Shown here piece by piece: positions 8,169 through 18,740 of a stretch of 64,000 nucleotides of DNA. Location of the stretch: positions 1-64,000 of the forward strand of contig NZ_JANBBF010000011.1 of NCBI RefSeq assembly GCF_024648885.1, in the 5' to 3' direction. Numbering within the stretch: position 1 is the stretch's first letter; the number at the start of each line of letters is the position of its first letter. Origin of the DNA: Prauserella salsuginis (GTDB taxonomy: Bacteria > Actinomycetota > Actinomycetes > Mycobacteriales > Pseudonocardiaceae). Position numbers and translations under genes: made by a program. Below the pieces are notes generated by a model. The model worked only from the letters and a program-made list of their open reading frames with translations, searched no databases and had not been told where the DNA came from.

Positions 8169-11100
8169 ATGCGGCGTTCACGACCAGCCCCGGAGGTCCT
8201 TCCGTTGTCGCCATCGGTGTCCCAGTCGCCGCTCCGGTCGGAGCGAGAGCCGGTCTCCCGGCCGGGTGTCCTCATCGCCAACCGTGGCGAGATCGCCGTC
8301 CGCATCCACCGGGCCGCTCGCGGGCTGGGCTACCGCACCGTCGCGGTCCACACCCCTGACGACCGGGAGGGGCGGGTGGTCTCACTCGCCGACGCCGCCG
8401 TGGCGCTGCCCGACGAGTCCGGCTATCTGGACGCCGAGCTGCTGGTCCGGGCCGCCGTCGAACAGGGCTGCACCCTGCTTCACCCCGGCTACGGCTTCCT
8501 CAGCGAGAGCGCCGAGCTCGCCCGGCTCTGCGACAAGGCCGGCGTGACCTTCGTCGGCCCGAGCCCGGAGACGCTGGCACTGCTCGGTGACAAGGCCCGC
8601 GCCCGGGAACTGGCGGTGTCGTTGCAGGTGCCGGTGCTGCCTGCTACCCCGGCAGGCGGCGACCCGGCCGAGGCCGCCGAGCTCCTGCAACGACTCGGCG
8701 ACGACGGCGCGGTGATGGTCAAGGCGGTCGGCGGCGGGGGCGGCCGCGGGATGCGCATCGTTCGCCGCGCCGACGAACTCGACGACGCGTGGCAGCGGTG
8801 CCGCTCGGAGGCCGAGCGCGGCTTCGGCACCGGCGAGTTGTATGCCGAGCAGTACCTGTCCCGTGCCCGTCACGTCGAGGTGCAGATCATCGGCGACAGC
8901 GAAGGCGGCATCGCCCACCTGCACGACCGGGACTGTTCGCTGCAGCGGCGCCACCAGAAGGTCATCGAAATGGCGCCGAGCGTCACCCTCGCCGCCGCGC
9001 ACCGGGAACCGCTGCTGGCCGCGGCCACGCGGATCGGCGCCGAGGTCGGCTACGCCGGGCTGGCCACCGTGGAGTTCCTGGTCGACGCCGATCACCCGGA
9101 GCGGTTCTACTTCCTGGAGGTCAATCCCCGGGTGCAGGTGGAGCACACCGTCACCGAGCAGGTGCTCGGCCTCGACCTGGTGTCAGCCCAGCTGCGGGTG
9201 GCGGCGGGTGCTTCGCTGGCCGAGCTGGGGTTGACCCAGGACCGGATCCCTGCGCCGCGCGGGCTGGCCGTGCAGCTGCGGGTCAGCACGGAACGGCTGC
9301 GGCCGGACGGCACCTCGGTCTCCGGGACGGGCCGGATCGAGACACTGCAGTTCCCCGGCGGCCCGGGCGTGCGCGTCGACAGTCACGGCACCGCGGGTAT
9401 GGCGGTCACCGGCCGCTACGACTCGTTGCTCGCGAAGATCGTCAGCCACACCCCGTCGACCGACCTGGCCGCCGGTGCCGCCGCTGCACGGGAGGCGCTG
9501 GCAGAGACCGTCGTCGACGGTGTCCCCACCAACCTCGACGTGTTGGATCGGCTGCTGGCCCATCCCGCGTTCGCTGCCGGAGAGATCACCACGGGCTTCT
9601 TCGATGAACACGCGTCCGAGTTCGCACCGGCCGAGGAGGAGTTCGCGATGCCGGCCGGGTGCGGCAGCGTCCTCGCCGAGTTCCCCGGCACCGTGGTGGA
9701 CGTCCCGGTCGCTCCCGGCGACCACGTGCTCGCCGGTGCGCCGGTGGTGGTGCTGGAAGCGATGAAGATGGAGTACGTCGTCGCGGCACCGCTGGCCGGC
9801 GTGGTCGAGGCAGTGCTGGTCGGGACCGGTGACGTCGCCGCCGACGGCACGGAACTGGTGCGGCTGCAGCCCGACGAGGAGCAGAGCGGGGCGCGGGCCG
9901 ACGAGGTGGCGATCGACCCCGACCACATCCGCCCCGACCTGGCCGAAGTGATCGACCGGCACCGGCTCGGGCTGGACGAGGCGCGTCCCGAGGCGGTCGC
10001 CAAGCGGCGGCGCAGCGGACACCGGACCGCCAGGGAGAACATCGCCGACCTGGTCGATGCGGACAGCTTCGTCGAGTACGGCGCACTCGCGGTCGCTGCA
10101 CAGAGCCGTCGGCGCAGCCAGGAGGATCTGATCACCAACACCCCGGCGGACGGCATGGTCACCGGGGTGGCCCGCGTCAACGGTGGCCGTGCGGCGGTGC
10201 TGTCCTACGACTACACCGTGCTCGCCGGTACCCAGGGGATGCGCAACCACCGCAAGACGGATCGGCTGCTGGAACTCGCCGAACAGCAACGGCTCCCGGT
10301 GGTGCTGTTCGCCGAGGGCGGCGGCGGCCGGCCGGGCGACACCGACCACGGCGGCGCCGCCGGACTGGACGTCCCCACGTTCGCCACCATGGGGCGGCTC
10401 AACGGGGTCGTGCCCACGATCGGCATCGCCACCGGTCGCTGTTTCGCCGGCAACGCCGCCCTGCTCGGCTGCTGCGACGTCATCATCGCCACTCGCGACG
10501 CCACCATCGGCATGGGCGGGCCGGCGATGATCGAGGGCGGCGGGCTCGGCGTGTACCGCCCGGAAGAGGTCGGCCCGGCCGAAGTGCAGGCGCCCAACGG
10601 CGTGATCGACGTGCTGGTCGAGAACGAGGCCGAGGCGGTCGAGGTGGCGCGACGGTACCTGTCCTACTTCCAGGGCCCGGCCACCGACTGGGAGGCGGCC
10701 GATCAGCGGATGTTGCGCCACGTGATCGGTGAGAACCGGGTGCGGGTCTACGACGTACGCCGGGTGATCGATCTGGTGGCCGACACCGACTCGGTGCTGG
10801 AGCTGCGTCGCGACTTCGGCACCGGCATCATCACCGCACTGGTCCGCGTCGAGGGCCGCCCGATGGGGCTGATCGCCAACAACCCAGCGTACCTGGGCGG
10901 TGCGATCGACACCCCGGCCGCCGACAAGGCCGCCCGGTTCCTGCAGTTGTGCGAGGCGCACGGCCTGCCGGTGCTCTCGTTGTGCGACACCCCCGGTTTC
11001 ATGGTCGGCCCTGACGTGGAGAAGACCGCCACGGTGCGCCACTTCAGCCGCCTGTTCGTCATCGGCGCCAAGTTGACGGTGCCACTGGTCACGGTGCTGC

Positions 11101-11447
11101 TGCGCAAGGCCTACGGGCTGGGTGCGCAGTCGATGGCAGGCGGCAGTTTCAAGGTGCCCGTGGCGACGCTGTCCTGGCCGACCGGAGAGCTGGGCGGTAT
11201 GGGGCTCGAGGGTGCGGTGCGGCTGGGCTACCGCCGGGAACTGGAGGCGATCGAGGACCCGGCCGAACGGCAGCAGCGCTACGAGGAACTGGTGGCCGAG
11301 CAGTACCGGCACGGCAAGGCGATCAACGCGGCGATGGTGTTCGAGATCGACGACGTCATCGACCCGGCCGAAACGCGCGCCCGGGTGCTGGCCGCGATGC
11401 CCGCCGAGACGATCCCGTCCCGGCGCGACTTCGTGGACACCTGGTGA
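8169..11447 (+). CDS. single-chain acyl-CoA carboxylase (biotin carboxylase - BCCP - carboxyltransferase)
   Basis: About 1092 aa joining three functions. Biotin carboxylase: ANRGEIAVRIHRAARGLGY at the start, ATP-grasp glycine loop GGGGGRGMRIV near residue 188, EVNPRVQVEH near 317. Biotin carrier: EAMKM with biotinyl-lysine near 533. Carboxyltransferase N and C halves from about 570 to the end. This order matches the single-chain long-chain acyl-CoA carboxylases known from Mycobacterium avium, rather than the usual separate AccA and AccD subunits of actinobacteria. It would carboxylate an acyl-CoA using ATP and bicarbonate. ATG 8169 is taken as start, about 50 nt after the promoter; GTG 8217 is an alternative. 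The acyl-CoA ligase follows 39 nt downstream. Confidence 0.92.
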   Translation: MRRSRPAPEVLPLSPSVSQSPLRSEREPVSRPGVLIANRGEIAVRIHRAARGLGYRTVAVHTPDDREGRVVSLADAAVALPDESGYLDAELLVRAAVEQGCTLLHPGYGFLSESAELARLCDKAGVTFVGPSPETLALLGDKARARELAVSLQVPVLPATPAGGDPAEAAELLQRLGDDGAVMVKAVGGGGGRGMRIVRRADELDDAWQRCRSEAERGFGTGELYAEQYLSRARHVEVQIIGDSEGGIAHLHDRDCSLQRRHQKVIEMAPSVTLAAAHREPLLAAATRIGAEVGYAGLATVEFLVDADHPERFYFLEVNPRVQVEHTVTEQVLGLDLVSAQLRVAAGASLAELGLTQDRIPAPRGLAVQLRVSTERLRPDGTSVSGTGRIETLQFPGGPGVRVDSHGTAGMAVTGRYDSLLAKIVSHTPSTDLAAGAAAAREALAETVVDGVPTNLDVLDRLLAHPAFAAGEITTGFFDEHASEFAPAEEEFAMPAGCGSVLAEFPGTVVDVPVAPGDHVLAGAPVVVLEAMKMEYVVAAPLAGVVEAVLVGTGDVAADGTELVRLQPDEEQSGARADEVAIDPDHIRPDLAEVIDRHRLGLDEARPEAVAKRRRSGHRTARENIADLVDADSFVEYGALAVAAQSRRRSQEDLITNTPADGMVTGVARVNGGRAAVLSYDYTVLAGTQGMRNHRKTDRLLELAEQQRLPVVLFAEGGGGRPGDTDHGGAAGLDVPTFATMGRLNGVVPTIGIATGRCFAGNAALLGCCDVIIATRDATIGMGGPAMIEGGGLGVYRPEEVGPAEVQAPNGVIDVLVENEAEAVEVARRYLSYFQGPATDWEAADQRMLRHVIGENRVRVYDVRRVIDLVADTDSVLELRRDFGTGIITALVRVEGRPMGLIANNPAYLGGAIDTPAADKAARFLQLCEAHGLPVLSLCDTPGFMVGPDVEKTATVRHFSRLFVIGAKLTVPLVTVLLRKAYGLGAQSMAGGSFKVPVATLSWPTGELGGMGLEGAVRLGYRRELEAIEDPAERQQRYEELVAEQYRHGKAINAAMVFEIDDVIDPAETRARVLAAMPAETIPSRRDFVDTW

Positions 11448-11486
11448 CCCGGCTCTTCCCGACCCCGCCACCGAGAGGACGAACCG

Positions 11487-13268
11487 ATGACCGCCGACAC
11501 TCCTGCGACCGGCACCTCTGCGACCGGGACAGCAACCCCCGCCGAAGCGAATCCCGGGACCGAGACCGGCCGGGCACTCGAGGCCTACCTCGCCGGACTG
11601 CGCCCCCTCCAGGAGCGGCTCCGCCCCGCGGGAACCCCGCACCGGGTGCACTATCCGCTGGGTGAGCTCACGCTGCCCGAGTACGTCGACGAGTGGGCAC
11701 GGCGGCGCCCGGAGACCACCGCCATCGCATTCGAGGGCACCCGGATCAGCTATGCCGACCTTGCCGAGCGGGTCGCCCGGATCGCCGGCTGGATGGAGTC
11801 GGTCGGCGTGACCGCAGGGGACCGGGTTGCGGTGTTCATGCCCAACGCGCCGCAGTTCGTGATCACCATGCTGGCCGCGTTGCGACTCGGTGCGGTGCAC
11901 GTCCCGGTGAACCCGATGTTCCAGGCCACCGAGCTGAGCTACGAACTGGCCGACTCCGGCGCCACCGTGGTGGTCACCTTCGACGAGCTGTACCCACGGT
12001 TGGCCACCGCGCTCGAAACCGACGGCGTGAACGTGGCGCGGGTCCTGGTCACGGGGCCGCGGGAACTGGCGAGCGAGGCGAGCCCGCCCACCGCGGTCGA
12101 GGGGGAAGTCACCCGGTGGGCGGAGGCGGTCGCCGCCGAGCCGGTTCCGGTGCGCTCCCACGACATCGATGCGCTCGCAGCTCTCAACTACACCGGCGGC
12201 ACCACCGGGCTGCCGAAGGGATGCCAGCACACCCAGCGGCACATGATCTACACCGCCGCGTCCTCGGCCGGTGCCACCCGGGAGAGCTCCGAGACCGGAT
12301 TCGTGGCGGTCTGCTACATCCCGATCTTCTGGATCGCGGGGGAGAACCTCGGCATCCTCAACCCGCTGGTGCTCGGCGGCACCGTGGTGCTGCTGTCACG
12401 GTGGAACGCCCGCACCGTGCTGGAGGCCATCGAGACCCACGGCGCCACCACCATGGTCGGCACCGTGGAGAACTACCTGGAGCTGCTGGATCAGCCCGAC
12501 CTCGGCGAGCGGGACCTGTCCACGCTGCGGGATCCGATGGCGGTCTCGTTCGTACGCAAAATGACGCCCGAGGTCCGCGCCGCCTGGCAGGCCGCGGTCG
12601 GTGACCACTCGGTGCTGCGAGAGGGGGCGTACGGAATGACCGAGACCCACACCATGGACGTCACCCCGTTCGGTCTGGCCGAGGCCGACGCCGATCTGCG
12701 CGCCGAACCCGTGTTCTGCGGCATCCCGGTGCCGGGCACCGACGTCGCCGTGGTCGACTTCACCACCGGGATGCCGCTGCCACTGGGCGAGGCCGGCGAG
12801 ATCCTGGTGCGCAGCCCGTCGGTGATGACCGGCTACTGGAACAAACCCGAAGCCACCGCGCGGCAGCTGGTCGGCGGTTGGCTGCACACCGGCGACAACG
12901 GCCGCATCGACGACCAGGGCTGCCTGCACTACCTGGGCCGGGACAAGGACATGATCAAGGTCAACGGGATGAGTGTGTTCCCGGCCGAGGTCGAGCTGCT
13001 GCTGTGCGGCCACCCGGGGGTTCGCACCGTCGCGGTCGTCGCGGCGGAGCACCCGGACACCGGGCAGACGCCGGTGGCGTTCGTCAATCCGAACCCCGAG
13101 GCCGACCTCGACCCCGACGAGCTGCGGACGTGGGCGCGTGACCAGATGGCCGGTTACAAGGTCCCGGTGGTGGAGGTCGTCGAGGATTTCCCGATGACCG
13201 CCACCGGCAAGATCAGGAAGGTGGAGCTCGCCGATCGGGCGCAGCAGATCGTCGACGCCCGTCGCTGA
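11487..13268 (+). CDS. acyl-CoA synthetase / fatty-acid-CoA ligase
   Basis: 593 aa member of the ANL (AMP-forming) superfamily. P-loop YTGGTTGLPKGC lies near residues 235-246, the hinge-region GWLHTGDNG near 465-473, and the C-terminal lysine motif TATGKIRKVEL puts the catalytic Lys at 575. It activates a carboxylic acid to acyl-AMP and then acyl-CoA in the cytoplasm. The ATG has a GAGAGGA ribosome-binding site. It follows the carboxylase with a 39-nt gap, so both are likely one operon under the TetR operator: ligase makes the acyl-CoA, carboxylase adds CO2. Chain length cannot be read from sequence; the first ~25 residues are a low-complexity Thr/Ala/Gly extension. Confidence 0.92.
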   Translation: MTADTPATGTSATGTATPAEANPGTETGRALEAYLAGLRPLQERLRPAGTPHRVHYPLGELTLPEYVDEWARRRPETTAIAFEGTRISYADLAERVARIAGWMESVGVTAGDRVAVFMPNAPQFVITMLAALRLGAVHVPVNPMFQATELSYELADSGATVVVTFDELYPRLATALETDGVNVARVLVTGPRELASEASPPTAVEGEVTRWAEAVAAEPVPVRSHDIDALAALNYTGGTTGLPKGCQHTQRHMIYTAASSAGATRESSETGFVAVCYIPIFWIAGENLGILNPLVLGGTVVLLSRWNARTVLEAIETHGATTMVGTVENYLELLDQPDLGERDLSTLRDPMAVSFVRKMTPEVRAAWQAAVGDHSVLREGAYGMTETHTMDVTPFGLAEADADLRAEPVFCGIPVPGTDVAVVDFTTGMPLPLGEAGEILVRSPSVMTGYWNKPEATARQLVGGWLHTGDNGRIDDQGCLHYLGRDKDMIKVNGMSVFPAEVELLLCGHPGVRTVAVVAAEHPDTGQTPVAFVNPNPEADLDPDELRTWARDQMAGYKVPVVEVVEDFPMTATGKIRKVELADRAQQIVDARR

Positions 13269-13316
13269 GCGATGGCCGGCGGGACGGGTGAATGGGCTCG
13301 GTGCGGCCGACAGCGA

Positions 13317-13371
13317 ACGGCCCGTGACCGACGGAACACATCTCACGATGTTTCCGCTGGTCACGGGCCGT
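13317..13371. terminator. bidirectional terminator between ligase and glnA
   Basis: A perfect 13-bp stem, ACGGCCCGTGACC (13317-13329) with GGTCACGGGCCGT (13359-13371), lies between two convergent genes and is followed by TTTCT on the plus strand. Confidence 0.85.
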
Positions 13372-13408
13372 TTCTGTGGTGAAACCGGAGGTCAGAACCT
13401 CGCGCAGA

Positions 13409-14833
13409 TCAGCAGTCGTAGTAGAGAGCGAACTCGTACGGGTGCGGACGCAGCCGCAGCGGGTCGATCTCTTCCTCGCGCTTGAAGGCGATCCACTTCT
13501 CGATCACGTCGGGGGTGAACACGCCACCCTCGAGCAGGTAGTCGTGGTCGGCCTCGAGGTTGTCGAGCACGGAGCCCAGGTCGGCCGGGACCTGCTTGAC
13601 GTTCTTGGCGTCTTCCGGCGGCAGCTCGTACAGGTCCTTGTCGATCGGCTCCGGCGGCTCGATCTTGTTCTTGATGCCGTCCAGGCCGGCCATCATCATC
13701 GCGGCGAACGCCAGGTACGGGTTACCGGACGAGTCGGGGCAGCGGAACTCGATGCGCTTGGCCTTCGCGTTGTTGCCCGTGATCGGGATACGAACACACG
13801 CGGAGCGGTTGCGCTGCGAGTACACCAGGCTGACCGGAGCCTCGTAACCCGGCACGAGCCGGTGGTACGAGTTCACGGTCGGGTTGGTGAACGCCAACAG
13901 GCTCGGCGCGTGCGCCAGGATGCCGCCGATGTAGTGACGGGCCGTGTCCGACAGGCCGGCGTAACCGGACTCGTCGTAGAACAGCGGCTGGCCGTCCTTC
14001 CACAGCGACTGGTGGCAGTGCATACCCGAACCGTTGTCGCCGAACAGCGGCTTCGGCATGAACGTGGCCGTCTTGCCGTTCTCGAACGCCGTGTTCTTCA
14101 CGATGTACTTGAACAGCTGCAGGTCGTCGGCAGCGTGCAGCATCGTGTTGAACTTGTAGTTGATCTCGGCCTGACCGGCGGTGCCGACCTCGTGGTGGGC
14201 GCGCTCGAGCTCGAAGCCCGAACCCATCAGGTGCTGGGAGATCTCGTCACGCAGGTCGGCGTAGTGGTCGACCGGCGGCACGGGGAAGTAGCCGCCCTTG
14301 AACTTGGTCTTGTAACCCTTGTTGCCGCCCTCTTCCTTGCGGCCCGTGTTCCACCAGCCCTCGACGGAGTCGATCTCGTGGAACGTGGCGTTCTCGGACG
14401 AGTCGAAACGCACGTCGTCGAAGACGTAGAACTCGGCCTCCGAGCCGAAGAACACGGTGTCGGCCACACCCGACTCGGAGATGTACTGCTCGGCCTTGCG
14501 CGCGATGTTGCGCGGGTCACGGCTGTAGGGCTCGCGCGTGAACGGGTCGTGCACGAAGAAGTTCATCGACAGCGTCTTGGCCTGCCGGAACGGGTCGATC
14601 TTCGCGGTCGCCGGGTCCGGCAGCAGCAGCATGTCCGACTCGTGGATCGACTGGAAGCCCCGGACCGAGGAGCCGTCGAAGGCGAGACCCTCTTCGAACG
14701 CGTCCGCGTCGAAAGACTTGGCGGGGACGGTGAAGTGCTGCATGATCCCCGGAAGGTCGCAGAACCTCACATCGATGAATTGCACGTCCTCGTCAGCAAT
14801 GAGACGCAGGACATCGTCTGCAGTAGTGGACAC
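13409..14833 (-). CDS. glnA: glutamine synthetase, type I
   Basis: 474 aa, cytoplasmic dodecameric enzyme making glutamine from glutamate, ammonia and ATP. The N-terminus [19 protein letters not shown], the central [18 protein letters not shown] and the C-terminal [11 protein letters not shown] are typical GSI-beta signatures. The adenylylation site lies in [11 protein letters not shown], Tyr402, the target of GlnE encoded at 2158-5124. The GTG start has AAGGAG upstream. It is divergent from the RDD membrane protein gene, an arrangement common in actinobacteria. In many relatives glnE is adjacent; here a fatty-acid module separates them. Confidence 0.98.
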   Translation of the reverse strand: MSTTADDVLRLIADEDVQFIDVRFCDLPGIMQHFTVPAKSFDADAFEEGLAFDGSSVRGFQSIHESDMLLLPDPATAKIDPFRQAKTLSMNFFVHDPFTREPYSRDPRNIARKAEQYISESGVADTVFFGSEAEFYVFDDVRFDSSENATFHEIDSVEGWWNTGRKEEGGNKGYKTKFKGGYFPVPPVDHYADLRDEISQHLMGSGFELERAHHEVGTAGQAEINYKFNTMLHAADDLQLFKYIVKNTAFENGKTATFMPKPLFGDNGSGMHCHQSLWKDGQPLFYDESGYAGLSDTARHYIGGILAHAPSLLAFTNPTVNSYHRLVPGYEAPVSLVYSQRNRSACVRIPITGNNAKAKRIEFRCPDSSGNPYLAFAAMMMAGLDGIKNKIEPPEPIDKDLYELPPEDAKNVKQVPADLGSVLDNLEADHDYLLEGGVFTPDVIEKWIAFKREEEIDPLRLRPHPYEFALYYDC

Positions 14834-15015
14834 CCTCGGTGACTCCTTCTAGGTCGAGCTCGCGTGAGCATTGCTCTCTTCGGCCCAAGCTAAGAGGGCG
14901 TTGTTGCCCGACCGTCACCCGTATGTTTCACCGGGGTTAACGGATCGGCGAATATCGGATACTCCCACGTCAGGCCGCTCGAGGCACCGCCGAACCGGCG
15001 GCATACCCTGTTCGT

Positions 15016-15492
15016 GTGGCTCGATGGACCGGAGATTGGCTGGCGAATCTGTCCGCGGCGGCCGACCAGGACCCGCCGCGTTGGCCCGGCGAGCGGCTCG
15101 GCCTGCCAGCCGACGGCGTCGGCGCCGTCGCAGGCTCCGGCCGCCGGCTCCTCGGCCTGATCGCCGACCTGCTGCTGGCCTCGCTGCTCACTGCGCTGTT
15201 CCTCCGGCCCGACGTCGACGACATGGCCGTCATGGAGTCGTTCAACCTGTGGTCACTGGGCACCTGGGCCCTCATCACAGTCGTGTCCGCGGCATGGTTC
15301 AGCTTCACACCGGGCATGGGCCTGTGCGGCATCCGTGTCGGCAGGCTCGACGGCGGCGGCGTCCCCGGACTGTGGCGCGCGCTCGTGCGCTGCGTCCTGA
15401 CATTCCTCATCATCCCCGCCGCGGTGCGCAACACTGATGCGCGCGGCTGGCACGACCGCCTCACCGGCACCGTCGTCGTCCGCATGCGGTGA
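15016..15492 (+). CDS. RDD-family membrane protein
   Basis: 158 aa. An RDD-type domain with three hydrophobic segments (about residues 45-64, 78-98, 115-135), the Arg before TM1 (GRRLLGLIADLLLA) and the conserved TPGMGLCGIRV and RALVRC motifs, ending in WHDRLTGTVVV. The family is of unclear, possibly transport or Na+/H+ exchange, function. GTG 15016 follows TACCCT by six bases with no Shine-Dalgarno sequence, suggesting a leaderless message. The position next to glnA matches other actinobacteria. Confidence 0.87.
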   Translation: MARWTGDWLANLSAAADQDPPRWPGERLGLPADGVGAVAGSGRRLLGLIADLLLASLLTALFLRPDVDDMAVMESFNLWSLGTWALITVVSAAWFSFTPGMGLCGIRVGRLDGGGVPGLWRALVRCVLTFLIIPAAVRNTDARGWHDRLTGTVVVRMR

Positions 15493-15504
15493 GCGCGGCG
15501 CACT

Positions 15505-15561
15505 TCCCGCAGCACCCGTCCCGCAGCGCCTGTCTCGCAGCACCCGTCCACATAGCACCCG
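15505..15561 (+). repeat. 14-bp tandem repeat, about 4 copies
   Basis: Units TCCCGCAGCACCCG, TCCCGCAGCGCCTG, TCTCGCAGCACCCG and a 15-bp TCCACATAGCACCCG follow the RDD gene stop by 13 bases. No coding sense. One of several short arrays at gene 3' ends in this window. Confidence 0.7.
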
Positions 15562-15599
15562 TCGACCCCGGGGCCCGTCATCGCGAAGCGGGGCCGGAC

Positions 15600-15642
15600 G
15601 CGGCAGGGGCCGCCTCCCGTCGTGGGAGGCGGCCCCTGCCGC
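15600..15642. terminator. bidirectional terminator
   Basis: A perfect 19-bp stem, 5' arm 15600-15618 starting GCGGCAGGGG, loop GTCGT, 3' arm 15624-15642. It lies between the convergent RDD and DUF4191 genes. No T tract. Confidence 0.85.
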
Positions 15643-15668
15643 ACCGGTGAATCGCGTGCGCCTGCGGG

Positions 15669-16397
15669 TCAGCGGCGGCGGATGGTCCGCTGGACGTTGC
15701 GCATCTTGGCACCTTGCGGCGTCGGCCCCTTCGGCATCGCGGCGCCGCGGTTGCCCAGGGCGGAGAGCTTCGTCTCGAGGGCGTCGACCTGCGGTCCCTT
15801 GAGGTTGCGCGGCAGCTTCATCAGGTGGTTCTGCAGCTTGCGCAGCGGAACCTGCCCCTCCTCATCCCCGATGATCACCTCGTAGATCGGGGTTTCCCCG
15901 ACGAGCCGGGCGATGCGCTTCTTCTCCTGCGACAGCAGGTTCTTGACCCGGTGCGGAGCGCCTTCGGCGACCAGGACCACGCCCGGCCCGCCCAGCACCC
16001 GGTGTACCGCGTCGAGCTGCGTGGTGGCCGCCACGGTCTGCGTCACGCGCCACTTGCCGCGCAGGTTGTCCAGCGCCCACGCGCCGGCACCCGGCTGCCC
16101 CTCGGCCTTCGCGAACACGTTCTTCTGCACGCGGCGACCGAACAGGATGATCGCGCCGAGTACGCCGAGCAGGATGCCGAGCGGCAGCAGCAGCCACTCG
16201 ATGCCGATCCACATGCCGAGCAGGAAGACCAGCCCCGCGATGACCAGGAAGGTTCCGAGCATCCACGGGATGAGGGCCTTGTCCTCCTTGCGCTGCATAT
16301 GGAACGCCTGGAAGATCTGGCCACGGCGCGCCTTGCTCGCCGCCCTCTTTTCCTTCTTGGCCTGCTTGGCAGCCTCTTTGTCCCGCTTCTCCGCCAT
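15669..16397 (-). CDS. DUF4191 membrane protein
   Basis: 242 aa. A very basic N-terminus (Lys/Arg/Ala-rich, residues 1-30) precedes two adjacent membrane spans at about 44-64 and 68-88, then a cytoplasmic domain with [30 protein letters not shown] and [20 protein letters not shown]. This matches the DUF4191 family found next to glnA and RDD genes in mycobacteria and relatives. Function unknown. ATG 16397 is chosen because it starts the Lys-rich segment; the frame stays open far upstream across the helicase start but without family character. Divergent from uvrD2 with only 66 bp between. Confidence 0.88.
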   Translation of the reverse strand: MAEKRDKEAAKQAKKEKRAASKARRGQIFQAFHMQRKEDKALIPWMLGTFLVIAGLVFLLGMWIGIEWLLLPLGILLGVLGAIILFGRRVQKNVFAKAEGQPGAGAWALDNLRGKWRVTQTVAATTQLDAVHRVLGGPGVVLVAEGAPHRVKNLLSQEKKRIARLVGETPIYEVIIGDEEGQVPLRKLQNHLMKLPRNLKGPQVDALETKLSALGNRGAAMPKGPTPQGAKMRNVQRTIRRR

Positions 16398-16463
16398 AAT
16401 GGCCAGGATACGGGCGTCCGGGCTGCCGATGTTCCGTCGGTCCCCTCTGCGAGGATGCGGGGC

Positions 16464-18545
16464 GTGGGAAGTGCGTCGTCGAACCGTCATCCGGAACTGC
16501 TCGAGGGCCTCGACCCCGAACAACGCGCGGCTGCATGCGCCCCGCGCGGGCCCGTGTGCGTGCTTGCGGGCGCGGGCACCGGCAAGACCCGCACCATCAC
16601 TCACCGCATCGCGTACCTGGTGCGCTCCGGGCATGTTTCCGCAGGTCAGGTGCTCGCCGTCACGTTCACTTCGCGTGCGGCGGGAGAGCTGCGCACGCGC
16701 CTGCGCGGACTCGGCGTCGAGGCCGCCCAGGCCCGCACGTTCCACGCGGCGGCGCTGCGCCAGCTCCGCTATTTCTGGCCGCGCGTCGTCGGCGAACGCC
16801 AGTGGGACCTCATCGACGGCAACAAACTGCGTCTCGTCGGCCAGGCAGCCAACCGGCTGGGCCTGTCGACCGAGGTCGAGGTGCTGCGCGATCTCACGAG
16901 CGAGATCGAATGGGCGAAGGCGTCCCTCGTCGGCCCCGACGACTACCCGGCCGTGGTCGCCAGGCTGAAGCGGGACACTCCGGAACCGGCCGAGCGGATC
17001 GCCGAGCTGTACCGGGGATACGAGCAGACCAAGAACGAGGCCCAGCTGCTGGACTTCGACGACCTGTTGCTGCACACCACGGCCGCGCTCGAGGAGCACC
17101 GGGCCGTGGCCGACGAGTTCCGTGAGCGGTACCGGTGTTTCGTCGTCGACGAGTACCAGGACGTCACGCCGGCGCAGCAGCGACTGCTCGACGCGTGGCT
17201 CGGCGGCCGGGACGATCTGACCGTCGTCGGCGACGCCAACCAGACGATCTACTCGTTCGGCGGTGCCTCGCCACGCCCGCTGTTGGAGTTCACCCGGCGG
17301 TTCCCCGAGGCGACCGTGGTGCGTCTCGAGCGGGACTACCGGTCGACGCCGCAGGTGGTGTCGCTGGCCAACCGCGTCATCGGCGCCGCACGGGGCAGGC
17401 CCGCCGGGTCGCGGCTCGAGCTCGTCGGACAACGGTCCGAAGGGCCCGAGCCCCGCTTCGCCGAGTACGACGACGAACCCGCGGAGGCCTCGGCGGTCGC
17501 GGCGCGCATCCGCGGGCTGCTCGACGACGGGATCGCAGCCAGCGAGGTCGCCGTGCTGTACCGCGTGAACGCCCAGTCGGAGGCGTACGAACAGGCGCTT
17601 TCCGAGGCTGGCGTGCCGTACCTGGTGCGGGGTGGCGAACGGTTCTTCCAGCGGCAGGAGATCCGGCAGGCGATCGCCGCGCTGCGCACCGCGGCGGCCG
17701 ACGAGCCGCGCGGCGAGCTCGTCGCGCTGTGCCGACGGGTGCTTGCACGCGTCGGCCTGACCGAACAACCGCCTGCCGGGGGAGCGGCGCGGGAACGATG
17801 GGACGCGTTGCTGGCGCTCGTCGAAGTGGCCGAGGAGCTGGCGAGCACCGTCGAGGGTGCGAGCCTCGGCAGGCTCGTCACCGAACTCGAACAGCGCGCG
17901 GCCGCGCAGCACCCGCCGACCGTGGAAGGTGTCACCCTCGCCTCGTTGCATGCGGCGAAGGGGCTCGAATGGGACGCGGTGTTCCTCGTCGGCCTCGCCG
18001 ACGGCACCGTGCCGATCCAGCGCGCCGACGGGGACGACGAGGCCGTCGAGGAAGAACGCAGGCTGTTCTACGTCGGCGTCACCCGCGCCCGCGAACACCT
18101 GTCGCTGAGCTGGGCGTTGTCCCGCCACCCCGACGGCAGGCGTAACCGCCGCCGCAGCAGGTTCCTGTACGGCCTCGTGCCGGAGGACCACCCGGCCGCG
18201 CGCGTGGCGAAATCGGGCCAGCAGACGAAGTTCGCCAACTCGTGCCGTATCTGTGCGCGGCCGCTGATCTCGACGATGGAGGTCAAACTCGGCCGGTGCA
18301 CCAAATGCCCGGCCGACGTCGACGAGCACCTGCTGGGGCGGCTGAAGGAGTGGCGGACCGAACGTGCCAGGGAGCTGAACGTGCCCGCGTTCGTCGTGTT
18401 CACCGATTCGACCCTCGTGGCGATCGCCGAGCAGCGGCCAACCGACAGCAAGGCGCTCGTCGGGATCTCCGGCATCGGTGCGTCCAAGCTGCAGCAGTTC
18501 GGTGACGACGTGCTGGCCGTCGTGCGTGACGAGGCGAGCGGATAG
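16464..18545 (+). CDS. uvrD2: UvrD/Rep-type DNA helicase with HRDC domain
   Basis: About 693 aa SF1 helicase. Walker A GAGTGKT near residues 36-42, motif II VVDEYQD near 228, motif [17 protein letters not shown]. The C-terminal third has a four-cysteine knuckle (CRIC at 594-597, CTKC at 612-615) and then an HRDC domain, the layout of mycobacterial UvrD2, an ATP-driven 3'-5' helicase for repair and replication. GTG 16464 lies seven bases after GAGGAT, a leaderless-type start; ATG 16455 is an alternative. It sits upstream of whiB7, as in Mycobacterium where the two genes are neighbours. Confidence 0.94.
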   Translation: MGSASSNRHPELLEGLDPEQRAAACAPRGPVCVLAGAGTGKTRTITHRIAYLVRSGHVSAGQVLAVTFTSRAAGELRTRLRGLGVEAAQARTFHAAALRQLRYFWPRVVGERQWDLIDGNKLRLVGQAANRLGLSTEVEVLRDLTSEIEWAKASLVGPDDYPAVVARLKRDTPEPAERIAELYRGYEQTKNEAQLLDFDDLLLHTTAALEEHRAVADEFRERYRCFVVDEYQDVTPAQQRLLDAWLGGRDDLTVVGDANQTIYSFGGASPRPLLEFTRRFPEATVVRLERDYRSTPQVVSLANRVIGAARGRPAGSRLELVGQRSEGPEPRFAEYDDEPAEASAVAARIRGLLDDGIAASEVAVLYRVNAQSEAYEQALSEAGVPYLVRGGERFFQRQEIRQAIAALRTAAADEPRGELVALCRRVLARVGLTEQPPAGGAARERWDALLALVEVAEELASTVEGASLGRLVTELEQRAAAQHPPTVEGVTLASLHAAKGLEWDAVFLVGLADGTVPIQRADGDDEAVEEERRLFYVGVTRAREHLSLSWALSRHPDGRRNRRRSRFLYGLVPEDHPAARVAKSGQQTKFANSCRICARPLISTMEVKLGRCTKCPADVDEHLLGRLKEWRTERARELNVPAFVVFTDSTLVAIAEQRPTDSKALVGISGIGASKLQQFGDDVLAVVRDEASG

Positions 18546-18632
18546 CCCGATGCGGGCTCCCGGTGTGTCCGCGACTGCTGCCGTGCTGTCGCTGGTCACG
18601 GTGGTTTTCCGGGAAGAATGACGAACTTTTCG

Positions 18633-18671
18633 AAAAATCAGTTGCCCCGTCACGTGCGGGCGCAATAACCT
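18633..18671 (+). promoter_or_regulatory. WhiB7-type promoter of the whiB7 leader
   Basis: AAAAAT (18633-18638), three bases, -35 TTGCCC (18642-18647), 18-bp spacer, -10 TAACCT (18666-18671). An AT-rich block exactly three bases upstream of the -35 is the hallmark of WhiB7-activated promoters, where the AT-hook contacts DNA. Transcription would begin near 18678, giving a ~515-nt leader before whiB7, consistent with autoregulation. Confidence 0.8.
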
Positions 18672-18740
18672 GCAGTGACCAGGTCGAAGAGCGCGGCCGC
18701 CCCGGTGGCGGCCAGCCGGATACGAGAGGAGGTGCCCGCA

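Noticed and set aside
9183-12242. A ~1000-codon open frame antisense to the carboxylase and ligase
   Set aside because: High-GC codon bias leaves antisense frames open. Its translation is His/Arg/Gly-rich and lacks domain motifs, while the plus-strand genes have clear catalytic residues.
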